Origin: Chryseobacterium sp. StRB126
GTDB lineage: Bacteria > Bacteroidota > Bacteroidia > Flavobacteriales > Weeksellaceae
Assembly: GCF_000829375.1 (NCBI RefSeq)
Contig: NZ_AP014624.1
Coordinates: 2,542,001-2,606,000 of the forward strand
Length of the DNA stretch: 64,000 nt
Direction: 5' to 3'
How positions within the stretch are numbered: position 1 is the first letter of the stretch; the number at the start of each line of letters is the position of its first letter. The notes under the pieces were generated by a model. The model was not told the DNA's origin. It searched no databases and was given only the letters and a program-made list of their open reading frames with translations. Shown here in pieces: positions 41,574 to 49,869 of this stretch. The position numbers and the translations under genes are program-made.

Positions 41574-42818
41574 TTAAGGTTTCATATCGTACATTAATAG
41601 TGCTGTAATCAATTTTGGCTCAATGAATGTACATTTTGGAGGCATGCTCAGTCTTAAGTCTGAAATTTTGATCATATCATTAAAACTTACAGGATAAATT
41701 CCGAATCCTGCTTTTCCTTCTCCACTGTCTACCTTTTCTTTCAAAATATTAATTCCGTTAATATTGGAGGTTCCTTTTACATAAGAGATCAGATTAGAGC
41801 TGTCCGGATCTTCTATTTTTAAAATACCTTTGAAAATGTATTTGTCTAATAAATGGTGATCCAGATTATCTAAAGACATTTCTTTGGAACGAAGATCGTG
41901 TTTTACGTGAAGGGAATAGAACTTACCATCCAGATACATTGAAATGTGGAATTTCTGAGAAGGGAAGTATGGTGTTTCACCTTTTTCGTGAATTAAGAAA
42001 TAATTTTCAAGCTCTTTTAAGAATTGTTCATTGGAAAGACCATTCAGATCATGTAAAATTCTGTTGTAATCGTGAATCTTTATGGATTGGTTGGAAACGA
42101 TAAAGCTGTACACAAAGTTGTACTGTTCTGTACCATTATGTCTTTTGTTTTTATCCTTATGTTTCTTTGCGTTTAATGCGGTAGAGCCAATTCTATGGTG
42201 TCCGTCTGCAATATAGAATGAATCGATCTGATCAATCACTTCCTTAAACTGCTGAAGTTTCAAACGGTTGTCTATTCTCCATATTTTATGTCTGATTCCG
42301 ATAGTATCTACGTGATTGAAGATGGGAACATTCTTTTCCTCATGGTTCATCAGCAACTCAATTTTTGAGTTGGCAGGATAGGTAAGCAGTACCGGTTCAG
42401 CCTGAAGGTTTACTTTTTCAAGGTAATGAGCCAGCTTTTCTTTTTTCTGAGGAATGGTACTTTCGTGCCTTTTGATTTTTCCGTTCCAGAAATCTTCAAT
42501 ACTGGCAAGCCCTAAAAGTCCTCTGAAAATTTGCTTGTTAGGATATATTTGTTCGTAAAGATAATAGGCAGAATTATCCTGAACGAGTTTCTTTTCGTCC
42601 AGAAGTTCTTCAAATGTGGAGCGGATCTTTCTCAGATTTCGATCTACATCCTTAGATTTACTTACCACATAAGGTTTTATCATGTTGATGTAAGTATTTT
42701 CAACTTGCGCTTTTTCTGCAATTTCTTCCTGGGTAAAATTATCCAGTGGATGGGTAGGGAAGGTAGCCTCAAAATCTCGGTGAGGTCTTATTCCACGGAA
42801 AGGTTTAAAAACAGGCAT
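41574..42818 (-). CDS. DUF1015 family protein
   Basis: Cytoplasmic protein of 414 residues of the DUF1015 family, with the characteristic opening (FKPFRGIRPHRDF) and IADGHHRIGSTAL in the middle. Its reaction is unknown, but across Bacteroidota it is often found next to serine biosynthesis genes, and here it starts two bases after the end of a serA-like gene. The HHR segment looks like a catalytic or metal site. I would place it in the serine operon without assigning a reaction. Confidence 0.9.
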   Translation of the reverse strand: MPVFKPFRGIRPHRDFEATFPTHPLDNFTQEEIAEKAQVENTYINMIKPYVVSKSKDVDRNLRKIRSTFEELLDEKKLVQDNSAYYLYEQIYPNKQIFRGLLGLASIEDFWNGKIKRHESTIPQKKEKLAHYLEKVNLQAEPVLLTYPANSKIELLMNHEEKNVPIFNHVDTIGIRHKIWRIDNRLKLQQFKEVIDQIDSFYIADGHHRIGSTALNAKKHKDKNKRHNGTEQYNFVYSFIVSNQSIKIHDYNRILHDLNGLSNEQFLKELENYFLIHEKGETPYFPSQKFHISMYLDGKFYSLHVKHDLRSKEMSLDNLDHHLLDKYIFKGILKIEDPDSSNLISYVKGTSNINGINILKEKVDSGEGKAGFGIYPVSFNDMIKISDLRLSMPPKCTFIEPKLITALLMYDMKP

Positions 42819-42820
42819 AT

Positions 42821-43786
42821 TTATCTTATAGTTTCTTTTTGTAGCTTAATAATTTGTTCTGCAAGTTCGATACCGATTTTCTCTTGCGCATCAACCGTAT
42901 TTCCGCCTACATGAGGAGAAAGTGATAGAGCCGGATTCATTAGTAATGGAAGTTCCGGATTGGGTTCGCTTTCAAAAACGTCCAATGCTGCTCCTGCTAC
43001 TTTTCCTGAATCAATAAAATCAATCAGCGTCACTTCGTTCATTACACCACCTCTTGCAGTATTTACAATATAGACGCCATCTTTCATTTTTTCAAATTGT
43101 GGACTGTCTATAATATACTCATTCGTTTTCGGAGTATTGATGCTGATGAAGTCTGATTCTTTAAGGAATGCGTCCATATCATTGGTGGAAGTGATTTCAA
43201 AGTTCACCGACTGCCCATCAAAAAAATTCAGCGTAAGAACTTCTGTTTTTGGACTTCTTGTGAGAACCTGAATCTTCATTCCTAAAGCGATTCCTATTTT
43301 CACGACTTCCTGGCCAATGCTTCCAAAGCCAATTACTCCTAACGTTTTTCCTGAAAGTTCATAAGCATTGCTGAATGACTTTTTCATGGCATTGAAATGG
43401 GTTTCCCCCTCCAAAGGCATCAGTCTGTTTGATTCATGAAGGAATCTGGCTAATGCAATGAAGTGTCCGAAAACCAATTCTGCAACGGATTTTGAAGATG
43501 CTGTTGGAGTATTGATTATTTTAATCCCCTTACTTTTTGCATATTCAACATCAATATTGTCCATTCCAATGCCGCCACGGCCTATGATTTTAAGCCCCGG
43601 ACATGCATCAATCAGGTCTTGCCTTACTTTTGTTGCACTTCTTACAAGGAGAACGTCTACCTTATTATCGTTGATAAAATTAATAACGTGATCCTGAGCC
43701 ACTCTATTGTCCAGAATTTCAATTCCGGCGTCTTTTAAAGCCCGTTCTCCTGCTTTTGAGATTCCATCGTTTGCTAAAACTTTCAT
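42821..43786 (-). CDS. serA: D-2-hydroxyacid dehydrogenase, probable phosphoglycerate dehydrogenase
   Basis: NAD-dependent dehydrogenase of 321 residues, short form without the ACT regulatory domain. The Rossmann glycine motif is LGVIGFGSIGQEV; catalytic Arg in NTARGGVMNE, Glu in the segment near FESEPN and His in LSPHVGGNT fit the family. With serC just upstream on the same strand it most likely oxidises 3-phosphoglycerate as the first step of serine synthesis. A palindromic repeat (43798-43894) lies between the two genes. The lack of a feedback domain means control must be elsewhere. Confidence 0.88.
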   Translation of the reverse strand: MKVLANDGISKAGERALKDAGIEILDNRVAQDHVINFINDNKVDVLLVRSATKVRQDLIDACPGLKIIGRGGIGMDNIDVEYAKSKGIKIINTPTASSKSVAELVFGHFIALARFLHESNRLMPLEGETHFNAMKKSFSNAYELSGKTLGVIGFGSIGQEVVKIGIALGMKIQVLTRSPKTEVLTLNFFDGQSVNFEITSTNDMDAFLKESDFISINTPKTNEYIIDSPQFEKMKDGVYIVNTARGGVMNEVTLIDFIDSGKVAGAALDVFESEPNPELPLLMNPALSLSPHVGGNTVDAQEKIGIELAEQIIKLQKETIR

Positions 43787-43797
43787 GTGTTATTGGA

Positions 43798-43894
43798 TTT
43801 AAAGATTGAAAGATTTAAATATTTCAAAATTTTAAAACTGGGGCGCAAATTAATAAATTTAAATTAACTGCTTTTAAATCTTTCAATCTTTGAA
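43798..43894. repeat. AAAGATTGAAAGATTT palindromic element
   Basis: TTTAAAGATTGAAAGATTTAAA-type arms: left 43798-43819 and right 43873-43894 pair with about 20 of 22 matches around some 53 bases. It fills the gap between serC and the serA-like gene. Confidence 0.65.
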
Positions 43895-43910
43895 TTTTTT
43901 AATGCTTAAA

Positions 43911-44975
43911 TTATTTGATAGATTTCATTACATCCACCAATACCTGTACACTTTCAATAGGTAAGGCATTGTATAGGCTGGCTCTGTAACCGCCAAGACT
44001 TCTATGCCCGTTTAGCCCACTGATGCCTGCTGCTTTCCATGCATTATCAAATTCTTCTTTTTTGCTTTCGTCTGTCAATTTGAAAGAAACATTCATTAAT
44101 GAGCGGTCTTCTTTCACACAGAACGTTTCAAATAATGGGTTGCTGTCGATTTCATCATATAAAAGCTTGGCTTTAGCTTCGTTTCTTTGTTCTGCAGCAG
44201 CAATTCCTCCATTGTTTTCAAGGTGTTGTAGCGTTAATAGAGATGCATAGATTGGGAATACCGGTGGGGTATTGTACATAGACTCTTTGGAAATATGCTG
44301 AGAATAATCAAGCATAGACAGCATGTTTTCTCTTCCTGTTTTTCCAAGGATTTCTTTTTTGATGACCACTAGAGTAACGCCCGCAGGTCCCATATTTTTC
44401 TGAGCTCCGGCATAGATTAAATCGAATTTCGAAAAATCCAGTTGTCTTGAGAAAATATCAGAACTCATATCACATACCATCAGGGTATCCACTTCGGGGA
44501 ATGATTTCATCTGAGTTCCATAAATAGTATTGTTAGAAGTACAGTGGAAATAATCATATTCCGAACCTACTGTGTAATTTTTAGGAATAAAAGAATAGTT
44601 TTCTTCTTTTGAAGAACCCACTACATCTACCGTTCCTAATTTTTTAGCTTCTTTAATGGCTCCTGCTGCCCAAGTTCCTGTATCCAGATAAGCTGCTTTT
44701 CCGCCTACTTTCATAAGGTTATAAGGTACCATGGCAAATTGCATGCTTGCTCCGCTTCCTAAATAAAGAACCTCATAATCATCACCAAGGTTCATCAGTC
44801 TCTTTACAATTGCACGTGCTTCGTCCATTACTGCAACGAAATCTTTACTTCTGTGCGAAATTTCAAGAAGAGATAATCCGATACCGTTAAAGTCTAAGAT
44901 TGCCTGTGCTGATTTTTCAAATACCTCTTGTGGTAAGATACATGGCCCTGCGCTGAAGTTGTGCTTTTTGTTCAT
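43911..44975 (-). CDS. serC: Phosphoserine aminotransferase
   Basis: PLP transaminase of 354 residues that converts 3-phosphohydroxypyruvate and glutamate to phosphoserine, and also serves pyridoxal phosphate synthesis. The start (KHNFSAGPCILPQEVFEKSA) and the PLP lysine in IYAGAQKNMGPAGVT are diagnostic; the ending includes GLNGHRSLGGYRASLYNA. It precedes the serA-like and DUF1015 genes. The window shows no serB. Confidence 0.96.
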   Translation of the reverse strand: MNKKHNFSAGPCILPQEVFEKSAQAILDFNGIGLSLLEISHRSKDFVAVMDEARAIVKRLMNLGDDYEVLYLGSGASMQFAMVPYNLMKVGGKAAYLDTGTWAAGAIKEAKKLGTVDVVGSSKEENYSFIPKNYTVGSEYDYFHCTSNNTIYGTQMKSFPEVDTLMVCDMSSDIFSRQLDFSKFDLIYAGAQKNMGPAGVTLVVIKKEILGKTGRENMLSMLDYSQHISKESMYNTPPVFPIYASLLTLQHLENNGGIAAAEQRNEAKAKLLYDEIDSNPLFETFCVKEDRSLMNVSFKLTDESKKEEFDNAWKAAGISGLNGHRSLGGYRASLYNALPIESVQVLVDVMKSIK

Positions 44976-45047
44976 ATTTTTATTTTTTGGTTGCGTAAAG
45001 GATTGAAATCCTTTAGCTTAATTTTTTGGTTTGTTGGGTTTTTGGTT

Positions 45048-45083
45048 AAAAAAAGCCGCCTCACACATGATGAGACGGAATTT
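45048..45083 (-). terminator. Intrinsic terminator after the ferredoxin gene
   Basis: Minus-strand stem CCGTCTCA / TGAGGCGG (plus 45071-45078 with 45056-45063), one mismatch-like G-T, followed on the minus strand by a long T-run. Confidence 0.8.
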
Positions 45084-45085
45084 TT

Positions 45086-45436
45086 TTATTCGCCGTGTAG
45101 GAATGCTTTTTTGTTAAGCAGAGTCTCTTCAGATTCTACATGATCCTCGTCTGGTACGCAGCAGTCTACCGGACATACTGCAGCACATTGAGGTTCTTCA
45201 TGAAATCCTTTACATTCTGTACATTTATCAGTTACAATGAAATAAACATCATCACTTACAGGCTCCTGGGCTGCATCAGCATCCACAGTAAGTCCTGAAG
45301 GCATTGTAATAGTCCCTTGAAGGGAGGTTCCATCAGAAGCCTTCCAATCTACAGCTCCTTCATATATTGCATTGTTTGGACATTCCGGTTCACAAGCCCC
45401 ACAATTAATGCATTCATCAGTTATTTTAATAGCCAT
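45086..45436 (-). CDS. 4Fe-4S dicluster ferredoxin
   Basis: Ferredoxin of 116 residues with two cysteine clusters: CINCGACEPECP near the N terminus and CTECKGFHEEPQCAAVCP further on. Each ligates one [4Fe-4S] cluster. The about 35-residue insert between the clusters (from VDWKASDGTSLQG) is longer than in simple bacterial ferredoxins. It would act as a low-potential electron carrier in the cytoplasm. Divergent from the LuxC-type reductase gene, which might use its electrons, but that is speculation. Confidence 0.93.
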   Translation of the reverse strand: MAIKITDECINCGACEPECPNNAIYEGAVDWKASDGTSLQGTITMPSGLTVDADAAQEPVSDDVYFIVTDKCTECKGFHEEPQCAAVCPVDCCVPDEDHVESEETLLNKKAFLHGE

Positions 45437-45449
45437 CGCTAATTTTTTT

Positions 45450-45457
45450 TAAATTTG
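45450..45457 (+). promoter_or_regulatory. -7 promoter element of the acyl-CoA reductase gene
   Basis: TAAATTTG matches TAnnTTTG 38 bases before the start codon at 45496. The -33 region lacks an exact TTG. Confidence 0.4.
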
Positions 45458-45495
45458 CACAAAATTACAAAATATTCCCCAATTTTAAAGTAATT

Positions 45496-46530
45496 ATGAA
45501 TACCGAAAATCAAGTTTTAGGACTTATTAAATTAAGTGATTATATAAAAGCGTTTTTAGCGAAGAAAACAGAGGATCACAATGAAGATGATGTAAATATT
45601 GAATTATTGTTAAAGAAGTCTGAAATAGAAAATCCATGGTTTACCATTGATAATCAGAAATTTGCTTTACGACAATGGGCAGATCTTCTTACTGAGGAAA
45701 ATATTAAAAACTGGCTTCAAAATTATTCAACCTCTAAAATTTCAAAGAGAGTAGGATTGATTTTAGCAGGAAATATTCCTTTGGTAGGCTTTCATGACGT
45801 AATTTCCGTTGTGCTAAGCAATCACATTCCTTTATTGAAGTTGTCTTCTAAAGATAGATATCTGATTCCGTTCTTATTAAAAAAATGGAAAGAGTTTTCT
45901 AATGATCAGGTTCAATTTGAATTTGTAGAAAAATTAACAAATTTTGATGCGGTTATAGCTACCGGAAGTAATAATACGGCAAGGTATCTTGAGTATTATT
46001 TTAAAAATCATTTAAGCATTATCCGTAAAAACAGAACTTCTGTTGCTGTTTTAAAAGGTGATGAAACTGAGGCAGAGCTTCAATTGTTGGCCAATGATAT
46101 TTTCCAATACTTCGGTTTGGGATGCAGAAATGTAACGAGAATTTTCATTCCTCAGGATTTTGTGATCGACAGGTTGTTTGAAAGCTTCTTAGGATTCCAG
46201 GATATCATCAATCATAATAAATATGCTAATAATTATGATTATAACAGAGCGGTTTATCTTTTGAACCAGGACAAATTCTGGGATAATAATTTTGTAATGC
46301 TGAAAGAAGATGATAAACTGTTCAGTCCCCTTTCTGTAATTAATTTTAGCCGATATGAATCATTGGATGATGTTAAAAACTTTATTGCTGAAAATGAAGA
46401 AAATATTCAGTGTATAGTAGCTAAAGAAGAGTTGGGATTAAACTCAATTTTCTTTGGTGAGGCACAAAATCCAGGCCTTGATACCTATGCAGATAATGTA
46501 GATACAATGAAATTTTTGGAACTGGTCTGA
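45496..46530 (+). CDS. LuxC-like acyl-CoA reductase
   Basis: Protein of 344 residues of the LuxC/acyl-CoA reductase group (PF05893-type), members of the aldehyde dehydrogenase superfamily that reduce acyl thioesters with NADPH. Recognisable segments are VGLILAGNIPLVGFHD, AVIATGSNNTARYLEYYF and the putative catalytic cysteine in YFGLGCRNVTRIF. There are no other luminescence genes; in Flavobacteriia the role is unknown, perhaps fatty aldehyde production. Divergent from a ferredoxin gene. Confidence 0.85.
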   Translation: MNTENQVLGLIKLSDYIKAFLAKKTEDHNEDDVNIELLLKKSEIENPWFTIDNQKFALRQWADLLTEENIKNWLQNYSTSKISKRVGLILAGNIPLVGFHDVISVVLSNHIPLLKLSSKDRYLIPFLLKKWKEFSNDQVQFEFVEKLTNFDAVIATGSNNTARYLEYYFKNHLSIIRKNRTSVAVLKGDETEAELQLLANDIFQYFGLGCRNVTRIFIPQDFVIDRLFESFLGFQDIINHNKYANNYDYNRAVYLLNQDKFWDNNFVMLKEDDKLFSPLSVINFSRYESLDDVKNFIAENEENIQCIVAKEELGLNSIFFGEAQNPGLDTYADNVDTMKFLELV

Positions 46531-46579
46531 TTTTCGTATCTTCCATGACCTATTTCACCAAATAATAAAACAAATAATT

Positions 46580-47026
46580 ATGAAGAAAATATTTTTAGGT
46601 CTGGCTATTGTAGGTGCACAGTTGATGTTTGCTCAGAAAGTCACAGGGCTGAAGGTTGAAAATAATCAAAAGAAAGAACAGCCGGCTACCATAAGTAAAG
46701 ATAAGGTTAATCTTTACGATGACAATTTTCAGAAGTTTATCACCGCTTTGAAGTCTTCGGATTATAATGCGGCCAATGAAGTTCTTGCTGATAAAGTAAA
46801 AGAAATTGTTACAGAAGATGTTCTTAATAAAGTAAAGGACGGTATTGACGTCAATAAAAAGCTGGATATTTTAAAAGTAGGCTATTATGTAACAATGGAT
46901 GGTATCAGTCATTCCAATATTAAATACAAATATGCCGGAGACGCATCTTCAAAAGAAGTGATAAGTGCTGTATTTGATGATGATGGAAAGCTTCTTGGGG
47001 TGTTGCCTGCTAAAAAGGATAAATAA
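46580..47026 (+). CDS. Exported hypothetical protein
   Basis: Protein of 148 residues with a signal peptide (MKKIFLGLAIVGAQLMFAQ). The mature part (KFITALKSSDYNAANEVLADKVKEIVTEDVLNKVKDGI, in pieces, then a beta-strand end VISAVFDDDGKLLGVLP) has the build of a DUF3887/NTF2-like periplasmic domain, but I do not recognise a named family. It lies between the acyl-CoA reductase and a Bax inhibitor-1-like gene, 29 bases before the latter, and may be cotranscribed with both. Confidence 0.7.
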   Translation: MKKIFLGLAIVGAQLMFAQKVTGLKVENNQKKEQPATISKDKVNLYDDNFQKFITALKSSDYNAANEVLADKVKEIVTEDVLNKVKDGIDVNKKLDILKVGYYVTMDGISHSNIKYKYAGDASSKEVISAVFDDDGKLLGVLPAKKDK

Positions 47027-47055
47027 ATTTTGAATAATCAAAAAAAATATTAACT

Positions 47056-47745
47056 ATGATGACAGATGTTTTAGTCGCCCATTCTACAGACGTGGAGAAA
47101 GCGAATTTTTACAAGAAGACGTATTTGCATGTTGCATTATCAATTCTTGCCTTTATTGGAGTAGAGACTATTCTACAGATGGTCGTTCCTAAAGAAGTTA
47201 TTGCGATGATGTTTCAAGGAAGATTTACCTGGTTATTAATTATCGGGGTTTTCTGGCTTGCTTCTATTTTAGCTTCTAAATGGTCGCTTTCACAAAGTCA
47301 ATCTACTCAGTACCTTGGTTTAGGGTTTTATATTGTATTGGAAGCGGTTATTTTTCTACCATTGCTTTATATAGCGACTAATGTTGCAGGTGGTGCTAAC
47401 ATCATCTTCCAGGCGGCTACTTTAACGGTTGCGATGTTTGCAGGGATTTCTGCAGTGGCTTTTACTTCCAAGAGAGATTTTTCTTTTTTAAGAAATATCA
47501 TCATTATCGGAGGATTTATTTCTATTGGATTAATCATTGGCGGAATGGCCTTTGGCTTTAACCTTGGGCTATGGTTCTCTGTAGGGATGGTAATTCTTGC
47601 TTCTGCAACCATTTTGTATCAGACAAGCAAGCTGAAAGATTCTTATGCTACCAATCAGTATGTAGGAGCGGCATTACAGCTTTTTGCTTCTATTATGCTT
47701 TTATTCTGGTATATTCTGAATATTCTGATGAGCAGAAGAAGTTAA
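47056..47745 (+). CDS. Bax inhibitor-1/YccA-family membrane protein
   Basis: Integral membrane protein of 229 residues with seven hydrophobic helices (for example YLGLGFYIVLEAVIFLPLLY and NIIIIGGFISIGLIIGGMAF). The family includes eukaryotic BI-1 and E. coli YccA, which protects SecY from FtsH, and some members conduct Ca2+ in a pH-dependent way. Acidic residues in the last helices that form the di-aspartyl sensor are not obvious here. Last gene of its transcript, followed by a terminator. Confidence 0.85.
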   Translation: MMTDVLVAHSTDVEKANFYKKTYLHVALSILAFIGVETILQMVVPKEVIAMMFQGRFTWLLIIGVFWLASILASKWSLSQSQSTQYLGLGFYIVLEAVIFLPLLYIATNVAGGANIIFQAATLTVAMFAGISAVAFTSKRDFSFLRNIIIIGGFISIGLIIGGMAFGFNLGLWFSVGMVILASATILYQTSKLKDSYATNQYVGAALQLFASIMLLFWYILNILMSRRS

Positions 47746-47774
47746 TTTGAATATCTATTGAGCTTTAAATAATA

Positions 47775-47805
47775 GTCCTGTTGATTTTTTCATCAGGATT
47801 TTTTA
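47775..47805 (+). terminator. Intrinsic terminator after the Bax inhibitor-like gene
   Basis: Stem TCCTGTTGAT / ATCAGGA with one mismatch around TTTTTTC, then GATTTTTTATT. Confidence 0.8.
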
Positions 47806-47832
47806 TTTCTGAGATGTGGATTGCTTTTATTT

Positions 47833-47862
47833 CTCTCGCAGATTATGCGGATTGAGCAGATT
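47833..47862. repeat. CGCAGATT repeat, copy 3
   Basis: CTCTCGCAGATTATGCGGATT followed by GAGCAGATT; compare 36316-36353 and 36516-36591. Confidence 0.5.
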
Positions 47863-47914
47863 AAAAAAAATATCCTTAATTTTTGTTTTGATTACGTTAA
47901 ACGTACAATTCTAT

Positions 47915-47949
47915 TATCCTTGTCAAGATTACAAACCTTGACAAGGATA
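47915..47949. repeat. TATCCTTGTCAAG palindrome
   Basis: Perfect 13-bp arms TATCCTTGTCAAG (47915-47927) and CTTGACAAGGATA (47937-47949) around nine bases. There is no T-run; it resembles a widespread flavobacterial intergenic repeat, from memory. Confidence 0.7.
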
Positions 47950-48413
47950 GGTTAAAACTCAATATCAAAGCCTTCGTACTATTAGAGCAAAAGAACGTTG
48001 GTGAAATTAGCATTTAAAAGGATCTGTATATATCAATTTATTGTAGAATTTAATTGGTTACGTCGAATCTTCGATTTCTGAAAGTAATGAAGTGGAATGA
48101 TAATGAGATTGTAAAAAGTGCTTTAATCACAGATAACACTATTGTTACAGTTGGTACTTGTGCGAAAATATTAGTGTAATTAGTGTTTAATGTAAACTTT
48201 GAGCCCAAAAAATCCTGATGATATTTCACCGGGATTTTATTGGATATTCTTTAACCATTCAATGCTGAGTATCGCTTCAATAAGACTTGGTAGTCCCTGA
48301 AGTTTTGTTTCAGTTAAAAAGTAGAGAATAAGCTAAAGAATAGGGAAGTATAGTGTTGAGGAAAACCTCAGTTCTTTTCTTTCGTGTTTTTGTAGAATAT
48401 TAAATGATAAAAA

Positions 48414-48662
48414 CTACTTATCAATAGATCCTAAAACTTTTTGGGCAAAAGAGTTTAGAGCATCTTTTTCGCTCATTCCGTTTTGTACGTTAGCGTGAAC
48501 TTCCAAAGCTCCGCAAATGTTGGTAATAAGCTCTCCTGCAACATTTAAATCCTCTTCACTTGTTCCTCTGAATTCGCAGAAGCTTTCAAGAACTTCTAAT
48601 GTTTTTTCTAGGTTCTCAGGGGTTTGATTCTGATAGAATTGTCTGATTACTGGTAATTTCAT
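48414..48662 (-). CDS. Small DUF6952-like protein paired with thioredoxin
   Basis: Soluble, helical protein of 82 residues (opening KLPVIRQFYQNQTPENLEK; cysteine in ESFCEFRG and in ITNICGAL). I recall an uncharacterised family (DUF6952) with this layout but cannot verify it. Its start overlaps the thioredoxin stop by one base (TAATG), so it is translated together with thioredoxin and may act in the same redox process. Confidence 0.7.
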   Translation of the reverse strand: MKLPVIRQFYQNQTPENLEKTLEVLESFCEFRGTSEEDLNVAGELITNICGALEVHANVQNGMSEKDALNSFAQKVLGSIDK

Positions 48663-48970
48663 TATGCTAATTCGTTAAAAAGGTTAATTAAACTTTCAGC
48701 CTGGTTAGATTGAACCTGGTTTACCAATTCACCATTTTTAAAGATAGCGAATGTAGGTAAGTTGTCTACTTTGGCTAATTTTCTGCTTTCAGGAAGTTTT
48801 TCCGCATCTACATATAAGAAAGGAATAGAGTCGTTCTCAGCTGCTAATTTTTTGAATTTTGGCTTCATGATTCTGCAGTTTCCGCACCATGTTGCGCCAT
48901 ACTGAACAACTACTTTTTCGTTGTCGTTTACTATATTTTGTAATGTATCTTCGGTTAATTCTGTGTACAT
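48662..48970 (-). CDS. Thioredoxin-family protein
   Basis: Protein of 102 residues with the thioredoxin fold and an active site WCGNC (GATWCGNCRIMKPKF); the usual WCGPC has Pro changed to Asn, which typically lowers stability of the disulfide and alters redox potential. The cis-Pro is in DNLPTFAIF. It probably reduces cytoplasmic partners, possibly the 2-Cys peroxiredoxin encoded 122 bases upstream. It overlaps the next gene by one base. Confidence 0.9.
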   Translation of the reverse strand: MYTELTEDTLQNIVNDNEKVVVQYGATWCGNCRIMKPKFKKLAAENDSIPFLYVDAEKLPESRKLAKVDNLPTFAIFKNGELVNQVQSNQAESLINLFNELA

Positions 48971-48987
48971 GATAATAATTTGAAAAT

Positions 48988-49090
48988 TTATTAATTTGAA
49001 AATGTGCTAATGATAAAAAGAAAATGAGATAATTTTAGATCATCCGGAGATTAATTTTCAAATTATCTCATTTTCAAATTAACACATTAT
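48988..49090. repeat. GAAAATGAGATAATTT palindromic element
   Basis: Perfect 16-bp arms GAAAATGAGATAATTT (49020-49035) and AAATTATCTCATTTTC (49060-49075) with a 24-base loop, inside a wider approximate inverted repeat. It sits between the peroxiredoxin and thioredoxin genes and may attenuate read-through. Confidence 0.65.
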
Positions 49091-49091
49091 A

Positions 49092-49724
49092 TTAGTTCTT
49101 AGCTAAGTATTCTGCTGTAGAAGTTCTGTCTGCTTTCATTGCATCTTTACCTTCTTCCCAGTTTGCAGGACATACTTCACCGTGTTTTTGAACGTGAGTG
49201 TAAGCGTCAATTAATCTTAAGAATTCTTTTACGTTTCTACCTAGAGGCATATCGTTTACCGCTTCGTGGAAGATTTTTCCAGTTTCGTCGATAAGGTAAG
49301 TTGCTCTGTAAGTTACGTTAGAACCTGTGAAGATTTCTTCTCCTTCTTCATTGTATTCGAAATCCTGATCTACAATTCCTAAAGTGTTTGCTAATTGTCT
49401 GTGAGTATCAGCTAAAATCGGGTAAGTTACTCCTTCGATACCTCCGTTATCTTTTGGTGTGTTTAACCAAGCGAAGTGTACTTCGTTTGTATCACAAGAT
49501 GCACCAATTACTTTAGTGTTTCTTTTTTCGAATTCACCTAAAGCCTCCTGGAAAGCGTGAAGCTCAGTAGGACATACGAAAGTGAAATCTTTAGGGTACC
49601 AGAACAAAAGAACTTTTTGTTGGTTGTTAGTAGCTTCTTCAAGGATGTTGATTCTTAAATCATCACCCATTTCAGACATTGCGTCGATTGTTAAATTCGG
49701 GAATTTTTTTCCTACTAAAGACAT
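49092..49724 (-). CDS. Typical 2-Cys peroxiredoxin
   Basis: AhpC/Prx-type peroxidase of 210 residues. The peroxidatic Cys is in DFTFVCPTELHAF and the resolving Cys near the end in HGEVCPANWEEG. It reduces hydrogen peroxide and organic peroxides and is itself re-reduced by a thioredoxin or AhpF; the thioredoxin gene next to it is an obvious candidate. A strong promoter (49757-49787) lies 33 bases upstream, in line with the high expression usual for this protein. Confidence 0.95.
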   Translation of the reverse strand: MSLVGKKFPNLTIDAMSEMGDDLRINILEEATNNQQKVLLFWYPKDFTFVCPTELHAFQEALGEFEKRNTKVIGASCDTNEVHFAWLNTPKDNGGIEGVTYPILADTHRQLANTLGIVDQDFEYNEEGEEIFTGSNVTYRATYLIDETGKIFHEAVNDMPLGRNVKEFLRLIDAYTHVQKHGEVCPANWEEGKDAMKADRTSTAEYLAKN

Positions 49725-49756
49725 AATTTTCTGTTTTTATATTTAAATTTCTGTTG

Positions 49757-49787
49757 CAAATATAGAGAAGTTTTATCTATCGAACAA
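49757..49787 (-). promoter_or_regulatory. Promoter of the peroxiredoxin gene
   Basis: On the minus strand TTG (plus 49785-49787), 20 bases, then TATATTTG (plus 49757-49764): an exact match to TTG-N20-TAnnTTTG. Transcription would begin near 49752. Confidence 0.75.
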
Positions 49788-49869
49788 ATGATTTTCGATA
49801 AATAAAATCTATAATTGTTTTTGATGTGTTGTGAAATAAAAAGCCCTTAAACCAGAGCTTTTGCTTATC

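Larger units (their letters stand above)
47746..48413. other. Intergenic region with repeats
   Basis: No gene is seen in these 668 bases. Contents: a terminator (47775-47805), a CGCAGATT repeat (47833-47862), a perfect 13-bp palindrome (47915-47949) and a weak hairpin at about 48208-48240 (AATCCTGATG / CACCGGGATT). The last could be a decayed terminator. Confidence 0.6.
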
